This document shows, one piece after another, positions 1-12,245 of a DNA stretch of 64,000 bases. Position 1 is the stretch's first letter. Every line of letters starts with the position of its first letter. The position numbers were made by a program, and so were the translations under genes. The DNA lies in contig NC_040020.1 in NCBI RefSeq assembly GCF_000972845.2, positions 224,575-288,574 on the forward strand, read 5' to 3'. This DNA comes from Larimichthys crocea (lineage: Eukaryota > Chordata > Actinopteri > Sciaenidae). The notes under the pieces are model-generated. The model ran no database searches. It was not told where the DNA came from and worked only from the letters and a program-made list of their open reading frames with translations.

Positions 1-412
1 AACATGCAGCTAACAGCAGCTATCAACATCAAACTGAGCTAACAGCAGCTAACAAACTGAGCTAACATGAGCTAACAGCAGCTAACAAACTGAGGCTAAC
101 ATGAGCTAACACGCTAACAGACTGAGCTAACAAACTGAGCTAACAGCAGCTAACAACTGAGCTAACATTAGCTAACAGCAAGGAAGCACAGTCTACACGC
201 TGAGCTAACATGAGCTACAGCAGCTAAACAGACTGAGCTAACATGAGCTAACAGCAGCTAACATGAGCTAACAGCAGCTAACAGACTAAGCTAACATGAG
301 CTAACAGCAGCTAACAAACTAAGCTAACATGAGCTAACAGCAGCTAACAGACTGAGCTAACATGAGCTAACAGCAGCTAACAGACTGAGCTAACATGAGC
401 TAACAGCAGCTA
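1..412. repeat. GCTAAC-rich tandem repeat (minisatellite)
   Basis: Tandem variants built from 'gctaacatgagctaacagca' and 'gctaacagactga' fill the left edge. The array probably starts before the window. It runs straight into a dispersed-family fragment at 405-482 that normally contains one or two of these GCTAAC words, so the array looks like a local expansion inside that element. Confidence 0.9.
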
Positions 413-482
413 CAGCTGTCAGCAGTTTACTTCACTGTCCATCATAAACTCTGTAAATCACAGAGAGTTGAGGCGGAGCAGC
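405..482 (-). repeat. fragment of dispersed 'MAEEKR' family
   Basis: The words 'cagtttacttcactgtcc' and 'ctgtaaatcacagagag' recur at 7,078-7,130 and, reverse-complemented, at 42,148-42,190. This is a truncated copy lying directly against the GCTAAC array. Confidence 0.75.
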
Positions 483-639
483 CGGAGGACATCAGAGGGA
501 AAACCAGAAAACATTTCCTCCATAAAATATGATCCAGTTTCACCAGAATCAGTGAAATAGTTGCTGCTGTGTGACTTAGTGCCGTAAAGCGTTACGTACT
601 TCTCGCGGGTGTCACAACAGATTTGTTCAGACTACCAAT

Positions 640-1012
640 GAGGGTCAATGAAGAGGTTGTTAGATTCTTTGAAGGAGTTGTCGGGTCCTTGAGGAGGTTG
701 TGGCGAACCCAAGTGGTTGTAGGAATTCCTGGAGAGGTTGTGGAGGTCTTGAAAAGCTTGTTAGACTGTTCAAAGAAGTTGTGTGGTCTTCAATGAGGTC
801 GCAGGAATCTTGGAGATTTTATAAGGGACCTTGAGGGGACGCTGAAGAGGACAGGAAGGCTAGTTTGAAAGCTCCTTCAGGAGGTTGTAGGACTTCTTGA
901 GGACATTGTAGTGGTCCAACAAAAGATTGTGTAGGAGTTGTAGGGACCTGTGAGGTTGTAGGGATCATTGAAGAGGTTGCAGGACTTCTTGGGGAGGTCG
1001 TGGGGGGTCCCA
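640..1012. repeat. degenerate minisatellite, about 25-35 bp unit
   Basis: Repeated variants of 'ccttgaggaggttgtaggga' with many substitutions and small indels. A 71-codon open frame on the - strand (819-1034) is made only of this repeat and is not a gene. Confidence 0.75.
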
Positions 1013-1034
1013 GTCTACCACTACCTCCATCCAC

Positions 1035-1800
1035 AGCACCTAATGTTAGTTTGGATCTGAACTAATGTGTTGCAACACTGAAGAACTCCTTCGTCTATAG
1101 ATGTATTTATAATTTGAATTTAAATCCTAGGCTGAGTACATGCAGTAACCTACTAATTACAGCAAACTGCAGAGTTTCAGATTTGATCGAGACTGTTGGG
1201 GAGGCGGATTTTGTTGAGGTACAGTGAGACTGCAGAGGTGTCATCTTTTAATGAACTGATTATTCAGCTCGTCGAGGTTGCCTCATTTGAAAACCATCTC
1301 ATATAGAACGAGAGATCACCTGAAGCTCGTCTGGTCATTACTCCTTCTGCTGAAATACACCGATTCTCCACTCACTCTTCGCCAGATCTTTACAGTTTCC
1401 CCCGTGGTAACTAGTCAGGCTCTACATACAGCATGTGCATGCAGTACAGATGCTAAACAACCTTTATCTGACCCAAACTATCACTAACCTGAACACAAAC
1501 AGAACCAGTTTCCATTTTTGATTTTACGTCTTTAGACTTCAGATCATCTGCTCGTAACTCTGCTGGGATTTGGACGGACAGAGACTCTTTGTTGCTTCTT
1601 TATTAAGATAAGTCTCAAAATGAATGAGGGTTTTATGGTGAGTTGGCGCCATCTACTGTCTGTGGTGCTTCAGTGCTGTTTCATGTCATCATCTGTCTAT
1701 AATATAACATGCATAGCTTTATGCCCAGAGGTGATATTCCAGTGTACCAGTGTCGAGAGGAGGCTGACTCACATATAAATAGTAGAATATATAGTAGATA
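1035..1800. other. unassigned intergenic sequence
   Basis: No exon, RNA gene or repeat that I recognise. The 69-codon frame at 1,278-1,487 shows no domain and no supporting splice signals. Confidence 0.5.
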
Positions 1801-1804
1801 TAAG

Positions 1805-2480
1805 AATACGTAGTGATCCTTGAGAGCGTTGTGGTAGTCTTTGAGTACAGTTAGGATATTTTAGTCCTAGAGAAGCTTGTAGGGGAAGATTTTGTGATCT
1901 TGAAGAGGTTTTCTAGGCATCTTGAAGAGGATGTAGGGATCCTTGAAGAGATTGTAATGGTCATTGGAGTCATTGAAGGGTTTGTAAGGGTCTTTGAGAC
2001 TGTGATTTTGATTGTACGTTGAGATTATTGGACATCATGAAGGGGACGTGGGAGTAATTAAGAAGATTGTTGAGGGTCTTCTGGGAGTTTGTAAGAGTTT
2101 GGATCCTGGAGGAGATTGCAGTGGACCTTCAGTAGTTTGCTGTGTTCCCTGAGGAGGGTCGCAAGCTCACAAGGTGCTTGTGAAGGTTCCAAGTTTCATT
2201 TAGGAGGCTGGCTTGATTGCAGCCAGGAGTCTAAGAGGTTGTATGGGTCCTTGAAATGGTTGCAGTGATCCTTGGGGGGGCTGTAGGGATCCTTGAAGGG
2301 GCCATAGGAATTGTTTGAAAGGTTCACATGTTGTCAAGATGATTGTAGGCATCCTTGAGCAGATTCTAGGCATCCTGGCAGAGATTGCAGTGAACCTTAA
2401 GTAGTTTGCAGTGGTGCCTGAGGATTGTACTTTGGTCCTTGAGGAGATTGCAAGGTCTCATAAACCCTTACAAGAACATT
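1805..2480. repeat. degenerate minisatellite, same family as 640-1012
   Basis: The same 'ccttgaagaggttgtaggg' theme resumes after about 0.8 kb of unrelated sequence. It is more diverged, with a unit of about 25-35 bp. The two blocks may be one old array interrupted by later sequence. Confidence 0.65.
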
Positions 2481-2489
2481 TTACTGGCT

Positions 2490-4080
2490 GTAGGTAAAGT
2501 TTTAAACTTGAAAATGAGCGTTCACTGTCACAAAGTCACAGTTTAATGTCTGTAAGTGCAAATCTTCTGTTAGTATAAAAGACACTGCACGCTCTGCATT
2601 AGTGAAAACACGTTTGGATATGAGAAGGAACATTGTGCTGAGCTGTTAAAGTTCAACATCTTATTCTTCTCTTTCAGTTGATTCAAAGCTGTAATTAATA
2701 TTCTGGCATTTCCTCCACTCTGTGTCAGGTGTGCTTTTCTGCTTTTTCAGCTTATGCTTGCATTAAAGTGAACCGACAGCATCCAAAGTGTTTTTAATCC
2801 TCTGTCTTGTACGTTGAGGTAATAATGTCAGAGTAATTGTGGCTTGGGGGGGGGCGGCCGGCTGATTGACAGCTCATTTAAACAGACACAGTAAAGGAGA
2901 TGAGAGCCACGGTTTAGAAGCAGGAAGTTAATGAAGCTGTAGGGATGAGGGACAGGTACAACATCACTGATACACTCGTCTGTCTTTGTGTAATTGAAAC
3001 CTCATTTAGTAAAAGGCGGTGATGCTGATTCACCCGTTTTCTCTGAACCCAAAGACGACAAAAGAAATTTTTTTTACCTGAAAACAAAGTCTTTAAACTT
3101 TAAATTAACTCTACAGAAGTCGAATATGTGGAGAGTATTTGTCTCAGTTGGACTTTGAGAAGGTTCCCCAGATGATAGACCTACACTGAGTCAACACTGA
3201 ATCAATGATGATGCACCAACATTGATTTTTCATCAGGTGTGCACCCTGAAATAAAGTAAACTCTGAAAGTTTTTTCAATTATAAAAAAATAGATGAAGAC
3301 AGACATCAAATCAATGTTAGTTCAACTTAAAATCAATCGCTGTTTTATCCTTGAACCAACAATGAGTCAACATTGATTCAAGCAAAGAAGTATCAGCATT
3401 GATTCAATGTTATCTTGCCTTGAATATTCAACCTCGAGGAAAACGATGATTCGGATTAAACCAATCTTGTCACGCTATCCAGGTCCAGAAAAGTTTCAGG
3501 AGAGGTGAAGAGTTCTCCGTAAAGAGGTGGCACAATCCAATAATTACTAATCTGCAGCTGTTGTGATGTTATTTTTTGTGCAAAACTCCCAAAAAATCAA
3601 TGAATGGAGAAAATAATCAGCAGGTTCATTCTGGTGTTAATTATGTTGAGCTCAACCCCTCAGGCAGAAATGTCCATCGATATTTTGATACATTTCCAAG
3701 TTTCTCTTCATACTGTAGTTTCATTGTTGGTGGTGGACTCACAGGAAATGATGCAGCATGTAATTGTAGCTTCATTGTCGATCGTACAGACGCATCAGAG
3801 CCGGATACATTTCCTACTGATGCCGTTTCACATTAAAAGCATCCGACTGCTGAAACACAAGCAGTTACAGGAAATGTGATACATTCATCACAGCGGTTAG
3901 CGCCGACTGCAATCATTCATCTGAAATGCTTTAACGAAACGACACATCGCTCTCTGAGTTTCATCTAAAACAACTTGAGCTCATGAAGAGTTTCATTATG
4001 AGGAGTTTTCCCAAATGTCCTTTTACATTCTGGATAATCCAACTTCAGCAAACGTTCCCTGAGTAGACACGTTCAGCGCC
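2490..4080. other. unassigned sequence with a short degenerate repeat
   Basis: No gene is supported. The overlapping 86- and 91-codon frames at 3,576-3,879 have no family resemblance. From 3,180 to 3,425 variants of 'caacattgattca' recur several times, like the internal repeats of some fish non-autonomous elements. A run of nine G lies in GC-rich sequence near 2,850. Confidence 0.45.
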
Positions 4081-4118
4081 AACAACACTCAACACAATTA
4101 CAATTGGTATGCTGAGCT

Positions 4119-4120
<2 letters not shown>

Positions 4121-4150
<30 letters not shown>

Positions 4151-4151
4151 G
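4121..4151. repeat. (GACA)n microsatellite
   Basis: About seven uninterrupted GACA units. Confidence 0.95.
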
Positions 4152-4459
4152 GTTAACAGAGAGAGACAGACCTCCGCACAGTTAATCTGTTTGAAATAAG
4201 ACCCTCTAAGTCTCAGAGCTTTGGAGGAAATCTGAAATCCATACCATGATATTTACATAATCTGCCTCACATCCTAACAAACTCATTCTCCGTTCCCATC
4301 ATGCACCTGGCCGCTGACACATTACCATAATTCATTCAGCCCGTGCAGACTTTCAGCTGTTGTTTTGTAAGAATGCACACGGCAAAGTTCAGCTGGAGTA
4401 TTGAACTACATTTAACTAAATGAGTTGTAGCTGGACGTCATCAGTCCTCTTCCTTTACA

Positions 4460-4745
4460 TGCAGGCTGCCACATTTACATTTAGTCATTTAGCTTTGGGG
4501 GAAATGATCAAGGTGCAACGCAGCATCAATGAGTTCTACTCACATACAATCAAGGTCCATTTGTAGACGGGGATGGATGTGTCATGTCCAGGTGTTGGTA
4601 GTGTTGGAGAGGAGGTCCTCTCTGAAGAGCTGGAGGTCTTCAGCTGATCTGGTAGGACGTTCCACCAACGGGGAACAACAGACGTTGTTTCCAACATTCA
4701 TTGGAGGAGCTCGATGAGCAGTAACATGTGACCTTTTGGGTTGAT
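4460..4745 (-). repeat. probable interspersed repeat
   Basis: On the - strand the text reads as an open stretch with 'VERPTRSAEDLQLFREDLLS', wording I associate with a sequence repeated widely in fish genomes. Class is unknown. It abuts an (ATTC)n run at 4,769-4,787. Family membership is from memory only. Confidence 0.4.
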
Positions 4746-4844
4746 TGCTGTCAAGACCAGGCAGTGCATTCATTCATTCATTCATTCACCACCTCACAGA
4801 ACCACCATCATTAAGCAAATACACCAACAAAAACCAGGAGGCGG

Positions 4845-5024
4845 CCCCGGGGAAGACCCAGGACACGCTGGAGGGACTATGTCTCTCGGCTGGCCTGGGA
4901 ACGCCTTAGGGTCGCCCTGGAAAAGCTGGACGAAGTGGCCGGGCAGAGGGAAGTCTGGGCCTCCCTGCTGAAGCTGCTGCCCCCGCAACCCGACTAACGG
5001 ATAAGCGGAAGAAGACGAACCAAC
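4845..5024 (+). mobile_element. L2-type LINE, 3' end of ORF2 and tail
   Basis: Reading from 4,845 gives 50 residues to a TAA at 4,995-4,997. They include 'RGRPRTRWRDYVSRLAWERL' and 'LLKLLPPQPD', typical of the extreme C-terminus of L2-like non-LTR reverse transcriptases in fish. The tail 'ggataagcggaagaagacg' matches the usual L2 3' end. The upstream reverse transcriptase and endonuclease are absent, so this is a dead 5'-truncated insertion. Confidence 0.85.
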
Positions 5025-5029
5025 AAAAA

Positions 5030-5620
5030 CTATTTTATTATTTAAGTGTGAGCTTCTTTGCAGTAAACTTCTAGTTGTAAAGTTCTAATGACATATCATG
5101 TTCAGGGAAAACATCACATTTTAAGTGCTCGGAAAGTTATGAAGATACAGATTGGTTTCCATGTTTAATTAAGAAAGTGTTTACAGAAAGCCAGCACAAC
5201 AGAGCAGTCTTTGACGGTCGATGAGTTTTATTTTGTTTCTGCCAGGTTCGAATGAAATGCTGAGATGTCATGAGGTTGAGTCTTTTTGTCGATGGAGTCT
5301 GGTGGCTTTGAACCCAGAGATAACGAAAAAGGATCCACTGTCTCACATAAAGGTCAGCTTCTGATGATTGCAACCAGTTGCCAGCAGCGCAATACTGGCA
5401 CGACGATGATTCATCACATAGACACAATAAAACTCATTTTACAGTCCTGACAGAAGAGGAAATACTTTAGCATTACATGACTGATCTTTAGCTGTAATGA
5501 CGTCATTCATGCTGCCTGTAAATGTCATTTCACACCCAGTCAACACCTTTCTGGTTTTCCGGTTGGATTTAAGTTTTTTGAGTTTGTGGGTTTGTGGCAA
5601 CCTCTGTGAAGTGAAGCCAA
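5030..5620. other. unassigned intergenic sequence
   Basis: AT-rich and without recognisable exons. The 96- and 67-codon frames on the - strand carry no known domain. Confidence 0.45.
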
Positions 5621-5641
5621 CACAGGGACTGAAGCTAAACA

Positions 5642-5893
5642 CTGCAGTTCCTCAAACGTCCACTTGAGGCTGGCTCCAGAAGTGAGTCAGTCTCCATAAG
5701 TCCCCATGTCCAAATGTCCAACTTCACAGCAGAAATAAACATGTTTACAGCCTGGTACAAAAAACAGTTTTGGTCTCTGTAGCTAATTTCCCCGTTCATG
5801 ACAACTGTACTGAGGGTGAATTTATATACAACTCACCTGTTCACATTATATTAAGGCTTAAAGTTATGCAGGATTAAGAGTGTGGACGCTTTG
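5642..5893 (+). repeat. dispersed repeat 'family F', copy 1
   Basis: Nearly identical sequence occurs inverted at 38,605-38,858 and directly at 39,487-39,700, with partial copies near 32,338 and 27,455. Marker words are 'gaggctggctccagaagtga' and 'ccataagtccccatg'. High similarity between copies suggests recent spread. No coding potential; class not determined. Confidence 0.85.
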
Positions 5894-5899
5894 ATTGAC

Positions 5900-6780
5900 A
5901 GGACTCGACCTCTCAACGAATCACACTCACTTGAATTCTCTGATGTAATAATTATTAATAGTATAAGGCGCCTCTGCAGAGACGCAGCTGATCCTGCGGT
6001 GAGTGATCCCACCACACATCCAGCTGTCACGCAGCCCGTCAGTCAGACCGGTCGACAGGCTCCTGTATCGTCAGCAGTCAGCGTTTTTTCTCTGCAACTC
6101 TTCACATTAATGTTGCATGAAGCCAAAGTCTGTTTAAGCAGATTTACACAGTCTCTCTTCTCTGATGGTGAGTGGCGTTTCTGCAGGTACCAGCAGCTTC
6201 AGCCTTCAGCCTTCAGTCTTCTCTGCTCGGATCTTGTGTTGTTTGGTTTGTACTGAACTCAGCCCAGCCTGAGTGAAAGCGATGTCAGCGATGACGTGGT
6301 TCAACATGCTGGTGTAACCCGCTGTCATGTAGAGAAGCGAATACATTCTGATGAACAGTGCTGCTGGAAATGAACGTATGGTGAATTGTTTGTCTTTCTG
6401 AACTTTGGTACAGGTCAGAATAACTCTAAACAACTGTTGGTCAGATTTACATTAAACCTTCTGATGGTTCCCAGAGGATAAACCCTGATTTCAACGACCC
6501 CATGATCTTTCCTCTAGTATTAATGTTGCAGTCCATCTAAACCGAGACCAAGTCACCAGAGTGTATCAAGGCAGAGACGAGGTCGAGACTTTTGTGGGTT
6601 GAGACTAAGTCAAGACCAAGACTGAGGCAGTGTAAGATCGAGTGAAGACCAAGACCGGACAGTAAGACAGATTTTATGAGACCTTCTTTGGTGATATCAC
6701 TGCAGTCAGGGTCTTGAGATAAAAGACCTTCAAAAAGTGTCTTAATAACATCTTGACTAACTCATAAAAGTGTTTTATCA
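5900..6780. other. unassigned intergenic sequence
   Basis: Contains a 124-codon + frame (5,882-6,256) that begins in the end of the family F copy and has no recognisable domain. I see no good splice context and treat it as non-coding. Confidence 0.45.
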
Positions 6781-6834
6781 TTACACTCAGTCGGCCACAG
6801 GGCCAGGACGAGGCTGAAGACTGACGATAACTTT

Positions 6835-7135
6835 TCTCTTCTTAGCTTCTTCTGTAAAACGTCCTCTTAAGTCTCTTCTCCTCTGCCATTATGTCCATAG
6901 AGGCTGTTAAGCCCGGTTACATTGCCCAGCTCCTGTTCTGGCATGACACTGGCTCTGCTCCCCATCAGCTTTTCTGAAAACCTCTTCTTCTTCTTCTTCC
7001 CTCCTGTGGTACAAACACTAAGTCGCAGTAGTCTACCTCAAACTGAGCTAACATTATCTAACAGCAGCTACAGTTGGCAGCAGTTTACTTCACTGTCCAT
7101 CAAGAAACGCTGTAAATCACAGAGAGCTGAGGCAC
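6835..7135 (-). repeat. dispersed 'MAEEKR' family copy
   Basis: On the - strand 'cagcctctatggacataatg' leads into a short frame reading MAEEKRLKRT before breaking. The segment also holds 'gcccagctcctgttctggca' (shared with 16,200) and 'cagtttacttcactgtcc' (shared with 442). It is a decayed copy of the element best preserved at 42,125-42,458. Confidence 0.7.
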
Positions 7136-7149
7136 TGAGGTATTTCAAA

Positions 7150-8460
7150 TGTCTTTTTTAAGGTAACTTATATCTTTTCCTTTTGAAATAATGTACAGAA
7201 CTCACATGTGTTTTTGAAGAGTTGCCTGCATGGACGCAGACTGTGTTGGAGAGCTGTATAACACACCCCCACTTAAGGCTCGTTGGTTTGGAGAGACACT
7301 TAATGCGGCGGCCTCCACATGAACGTGCAGAGGAGAGAGAGGATCGTGGGAGGTTGTAGTAGCTGGATTGGAACATAGCAGCAATAACAAAAACATTAAT
7401 GATGGCTCAGTCCAATCAAAGTGTCCCAGTAAGCCAATTCACTGTGAAAGTGAGTCAGCAAGTACAATGCTGCAGCTACATGAGATTCATTAACTTTGTG
7501 AAATGTCCTCCAGTCTGCAAGGTGTGAACCACCAGAGGGCACTCATGCTACACACAGACCAGATCCAATGAGGGAGAACTCATTTAAAACATTAGAAACT
7601 GTTATTATCATCATAAATGAATCATTACGTCTGCTGACAGACTGGGAGAACACTTCATGCTGCTGGTAATTGGTGTTAATTATAAAGTGTTGCAGCTTTG
7701 TTTAATAAAGTCTCTACAAGGTGGTAATGAAACTCTTTATATTTGCTCAAGTACTACAGTTTTGTGGTACTCTGTGGTACAATTCAGACGAGTGACGCTG
7801 TCCTCTTTTACTATTTTTACTCAGCTTTTAACAAAAAACACATGAAGAGTTTATAAAATATGTTTTGTTCTAGGTTAAACTACTCCATGATTTCAATCAT
7901 GTCAATGTATAAAATGAATATAAACAAAGAATTGTAAACTTGTGAACACACCAGAAATTTTATTTTGATTTTTCTGTTTTTTTTTTTTTAATTTTATATA
8001 CAACCTAAGTAACATGACATTATCTGTAAATTAACAACCAAAATACAATGAACATAACCAAGTATTATACCAATAGTGACAAATTACAGTTATTTATTTA
8101 CTTTTGTGCAGAAAACTTTTAAAATTATAAAATTTAGTATTTTACAGCTCTTTTAAAATTACATATAAATGAATGTAAAATGACAGTAATGTACTGTAAA
8201 ATTAGTGTTTCCCTGTAGAACAGTGTTTGATCGTGATATTTGAGTTCAAATCCACCCAATGATGTTATTGTCATCTACTGAAGGTGTTTTGATCGTAATA
8301 ATTAAGTAAAAATCTGCAAAATAACGACGTTTCTCCGCAAAAACGTATAATTTTTTAAAATTATATTTAACTTCAGTTTAATATTTTTTGTTCATTTATG
8401 TTACAGTGTACTTAAATTGATCTGAATACTACTTTTTGTCTTCTCTAGTATTGTGGTACT
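7150..8460. other. AT-rich unassigned sequence with possible element remnant
   Basis: No gene. From about 7,960 to 8,225 the text is AT-rich with 'attttacagctc' and 'tactgtaaaattag' words, like the ends of short non-autonomous fish transposons. I could not find matching ends. Confidence 0.4.
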
Positions 8461-8467
8461 TTCTTAG

Positions 8468-8470
<3 letters not shown>

Positions 8471-8508
<38 letters not shown>

Positions 8509-8585
8509 GAGTTAAAGTGAAATGTTCAGAGTAAATTGGTTGTTTCCTCAAGAGAAGTAAAGAAAACACTTGAAGATGACAGATG

Positions 8586-8628
<43 letters not shown>

Positions 8629-8740
8629 GTGTAATAATTATATCAGCAGTCAGAGTTGATGGATGATTAAGGTTTCTCTCTGTAGCCTCAGGTGCCCATT
8701 AATCTGTCATCACCACTGTATATGTGTGTGTGTGTGTGTT
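8471..8740. repeat. (GA)n and (GT)n microsatellites
   Basis: (GA)n at 8,471-8,508, (GT)n at 8,587-8,628 and a shorter (GT)n at about 8,721-8,740. Confidence 0.95.
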
Positions 8741-8984
8741 TCAGTTTGAGTCTGTATGTAGCAATTATTGTCCTATCATAACTGTCTGTCTGTGTGGCTG
8801 TACAGCTTAAGGAAGCAGATATGAAACCAGCTTCTCTGCAGCAGCAGAACAGGGTTTGGGTTCGAGATCAAAGTAAAGAGAACAAAACCACGCATCAGCT
8901 ACAAAAGGTCTAAAAGATACAAAGAGAATATTCAGCATGCTACGACAGAGTGAAGTAGTCTTCAGACACTACCTCAATATCATA

Positions 8985-9835
8985 CTAGAACATTTCGAAA
9001 GAAATTTTGAGAGTGCCTGACTCTGGCCCCGTCGCCCCCATACATTATTACTGACACTGCTCAGAAAATTCAGTACTAGAAACTTCCGCAGAGCAGTTAC
9101 TGCACCTGTTAGAATGTCAGTTGGGAATCCTGACAGAGACAGAAAGAAAAAACTGAGACCACCCCTCGAACGGAAGGATCTCTGGCCAAACCGTATTTCC
9201 AATCATTGAACCGAAATCACTGGGAGCATCCTGAGCCCTTCCTGAACGTCTACATATTTGTTTTGTGTCGATAATTGAAGAAATGTGCCCTTGGGAGCAA
9301 TTCAGAGAAACGTTACTTGCTTTCCTCCAGAAAATTTCCCGCCTTTTTAACATGGCAGTCTATGGGCTGTTGATGGGTGTTGCTGCCGCATCTTTGCGTC
9401 TCCCGCCAAAACTATAAATGTGACAACTTTAGCAGGCGAATGTGAGTGAGACGACAAATTTTCCTACGTTTCTATGTATAAATCATGTCTGTAGCTGTGC
9501 ATTTGCAGCCACAATCGCAATTTACAAATTTATTTTTCGACGACTTTTTCTCTCCCTCTCCACTCTAGCGATGACATCACTCACTCTAGCTCTCGAACAT
9601 TCTCGCAATACACACCCATTCATTTTTTGGCGTAGTTTTTGGCAATTTTTGGCAAAACCGTTTCCTGAAACTATTAGAAAAGTCACAGCACAGCCGTCCC
9701 GGTCGAGCCGCATGTTTTAATACCCATTTTGTGTATGTGCGACAAACCAAAAAAAGATCGTAAGAATAATAAGTTGAAGAAGAAGCGCGGTGGATAACAG
9801 TGTGCGCTTTCAGGCACACTCAAAAATCTGAAAAT
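8985..9835 (+). mobile_element. TIR element, long copy
   Basis: The ends carry imperfect inverted repeats: 'ttttgagagtgcctga' on the left, and on the right the complement of 'tttttgagtgtgcctgaa'. A shorter inverted copy lies at 55,420-55,705 with the same ends but without most of the middle. This copy is about 850 bp and its reading frames look meaningless. Superfamily is undetermined; I could not define a target-site duplication. Confidence 0.7.
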
Positions 9836-10039
9836 GATCTATGACCAAAACTTCAAGTTTAAAGTTTAAAAGAACTTTATTATTAACTAACTTAACCAGT
9901 AAACAATACAATACTGTGTGGTCCAACTCATCCCAAACCACCTCAGCTGGTCAAAAAGTCTTTACATAGCCACGATGTGTGTTTTAAAAACCAATGATGG
10001 ACTCACTAAGCTCAGACTAGATGGGATGGCATGGGGCTG

Positions 10040-10330
10040 CATTCATGAATGCTATGCTGGCGTCCAGCAAAGCACCCCTACACCATCACACCATCTCCTC
10101 CATACTTTACGGTGGGGACCACACATGTAGATACCATCTGTTGACCTTCTCTGCGTCTTAAAGACACAGCAGCTGGAACCAAAAATCCCAAATTTGGACT
10201 CTTCAGACCAAAGTCCATTTTTCCACTGGTCCAATATCCGTTCTTTGTGTTTGTCATCTTCGTCTTCTTCTTCTTCTTGTTGGTCTCCTTCAGTTTCTTT
10301 TGGATCTGAACATTTCCACCCACACAGCAC
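10040..10330 (-). pseudogene. Tc1-like transposase fragment
   Basis: On the - strand two overlapping frames together give the Tc1 landmarks: 'QWKNGLWSEESKFGIFGS' (equivalent of the usual W-DESKF-FGS block) in one frame and 'CVVPTVKYGGDGVMV' (usual VPTVKHGGGSVMVW) in another. A frameshift and a truncated N-terminus make it inactive. This is part of the DDE catalytic core of a Tc1/mariner element. Confidence 0.85.
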
Positions 10331-12160
10331 AGTCTAGCTATTGATTTACTACTGTATGAATAATCTCACAGAGGGAATCATGTGGTGGTGGAATGGGAAG
10401 GGCTAAATGTCACCAGAGAGTCATGCAGACAGGCCTGACAATGGCAGGATGAATGGATGTAGGAAGATGCGTTAGAGAGAGAAATGTTCTTTACACCCAA
10501 CATGTCTTCGAGATGGATGTAATACTCTCCCCAACAAACAGTAATACACCCCTGGCCTCTCTGTAATTCCCCACCAGGTGGTTTATGTCATGTTATTTCA
10601 TCGGATGAGCATTGAGGACTTCCCTCTGAGATTACTGAAGGACTTTGACCTGTGTTTTCCTGTCAAAGCTTTATAGACACAGTAAAACTCTGCCAGGACT
10701 GATATAAGAAGTTGGAGGAAGGAGAAGAACGAAACTTGTCTTGTCTCTCTTGTATGAGATATGTGATCTAGAATGTAACCTTAATTTTAAAGCATTTGTT
10801 ACATACATTTAAGACATTTTTATTTGATTTTTGTCAAGACAAACCTGCTGGGATGTCGTTCTTTGGAGTAACTTGAGTAAGTAATTTTTCTGAATCTCTT
10901 AACTTAACTGTGTCCTAATTTACAAACACCATTATGTTTTTTATGCACTTTTTTTTTTGTTGCATATTTATGCATGTTAGTCTGTGAACCGATCAGTGTT
11001 TGTCGATGTTAAATCATGTAATAGCTACAAATAATCCTGGTTGCTGGCTGGCTGTTACAGTAGATCGAATTAGGGATCCGAGCTTAGTGGAAAGCAGTTT
11101 ATTTTCCATGGTGAGCTCATGTTACACTGCTATGCACCAACTAAAACAAAAAAACACGCCTTTAATACCTCAACAGAAAAGTAATAATGACTTTTAAACT
11201 GATAACAAAGAAACAACGTTTCACACCATGTTAATAGCTGACTGTCTAACACACTTTTACCCATTTATTATTGTACATAAATAATATAGAACTTACCTTT
11301 AAGTAGCTTTAAAGTTATCAAGTAGCTCTATGATGTTTACAGTGAATGACATATTCAAACCTAACACTTTCCATCATCTGGAAATATTCTCTAATGTCTT
11401 CTGCATCATTTTACACCCAAAGTTAAGCCGAAATATTTAGAATATTTAGTATCTTGAATAAGATGTCTAACACGAGCAAGAATGTTTTTGGTTTGCTGCA
11501 ATAATGTGAAACACGTCATATAAATTTATCATAAACTCTTTGCTGATAATGAGATGGTTCTGATGCAGACATTGGACTTCTATTTATTAATTATTAATTG
11601 GCATGAACTACATTCAAATAGCCAGTCGTCTAGCTGATGGACTTGTTTGTTTATGTAGGCGATTATAGAGGCATAAGTCTGTTTCATAATCAAACTTCTA
11701 GTAGTATTATGTTTCACATTTTTAATGCCAATGATTTCCGTTTTTCATTACTAATATTTGACCTGGATCAAACTGGGATGAGGTTACGCGTTTTTTAAAC
11801 CACAGAGAAAACAAATGAGTAAAAAAGGAAACCGAAAGTAGATGACTGATAACACACCCCTCCTTCCACCATGCCTTCCACAGTATTCCCCCGTTTTCCC
11901 GTAAACCATAATAGTCTTATCAAAACACGTCATTGTTATCATAACTCCATCCTGGATAATGACAGGACTCACGAACAGTGAATAAGCCAATGATTAACTT
12001 TTATACAAAAGCTTTACCGTAATATGTTTTATTACACAATGACTCTAATTTTAAATGCTCACAGGTCAGAAGATGATGACTCTTTTACAGTATATGATAA
12101 GTGGTGAGTGATGATGATGACTTTTGTTGGTCATTTTACACATTTAACTCCTCCTCTGTA
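10331..12160. other. unassigned AT-rich intergenic sequence
   Basis: No exon or RNA gene seen. Short frames only, none with a recognisable domain. Confidence 0.45.
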
Positions 12161-12164
12161 CTTT

Positions 12165-12245
12165 ACAGTGGAAACCACACATGTAGATACCGCCCGTTCA
12201 TCTTCTCTGCGCTTCAGACAAGGCGGTTGCAACTAAAAATATAAA
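12165..12245 (-). pseudogene. second Tc1-like transposase scrap
   Basis: Shares 'ctttac-gtgg-accacacatgtagatacc' wording with 10,106-10,135 and the following 'cttctctgcg' block, in the same orientation. It is only about 80 bp and ends about 260 bp before the first coding exon of the NLR gene. Confidence 0.6.

Noticed and set aside
5882..6256. 124-codon + frame as a possible exon
   Set aside because: Begins in a dispersed repeat; no recognisable motif and no convincing splice sites.
6206..11197. Shared peptide 'SMLNHVIA' in short frames at 6.2 kb (-) and 11.0 kb (+)
   Set aside because: The surrounding DNA does not align; too short to claim a repeat.
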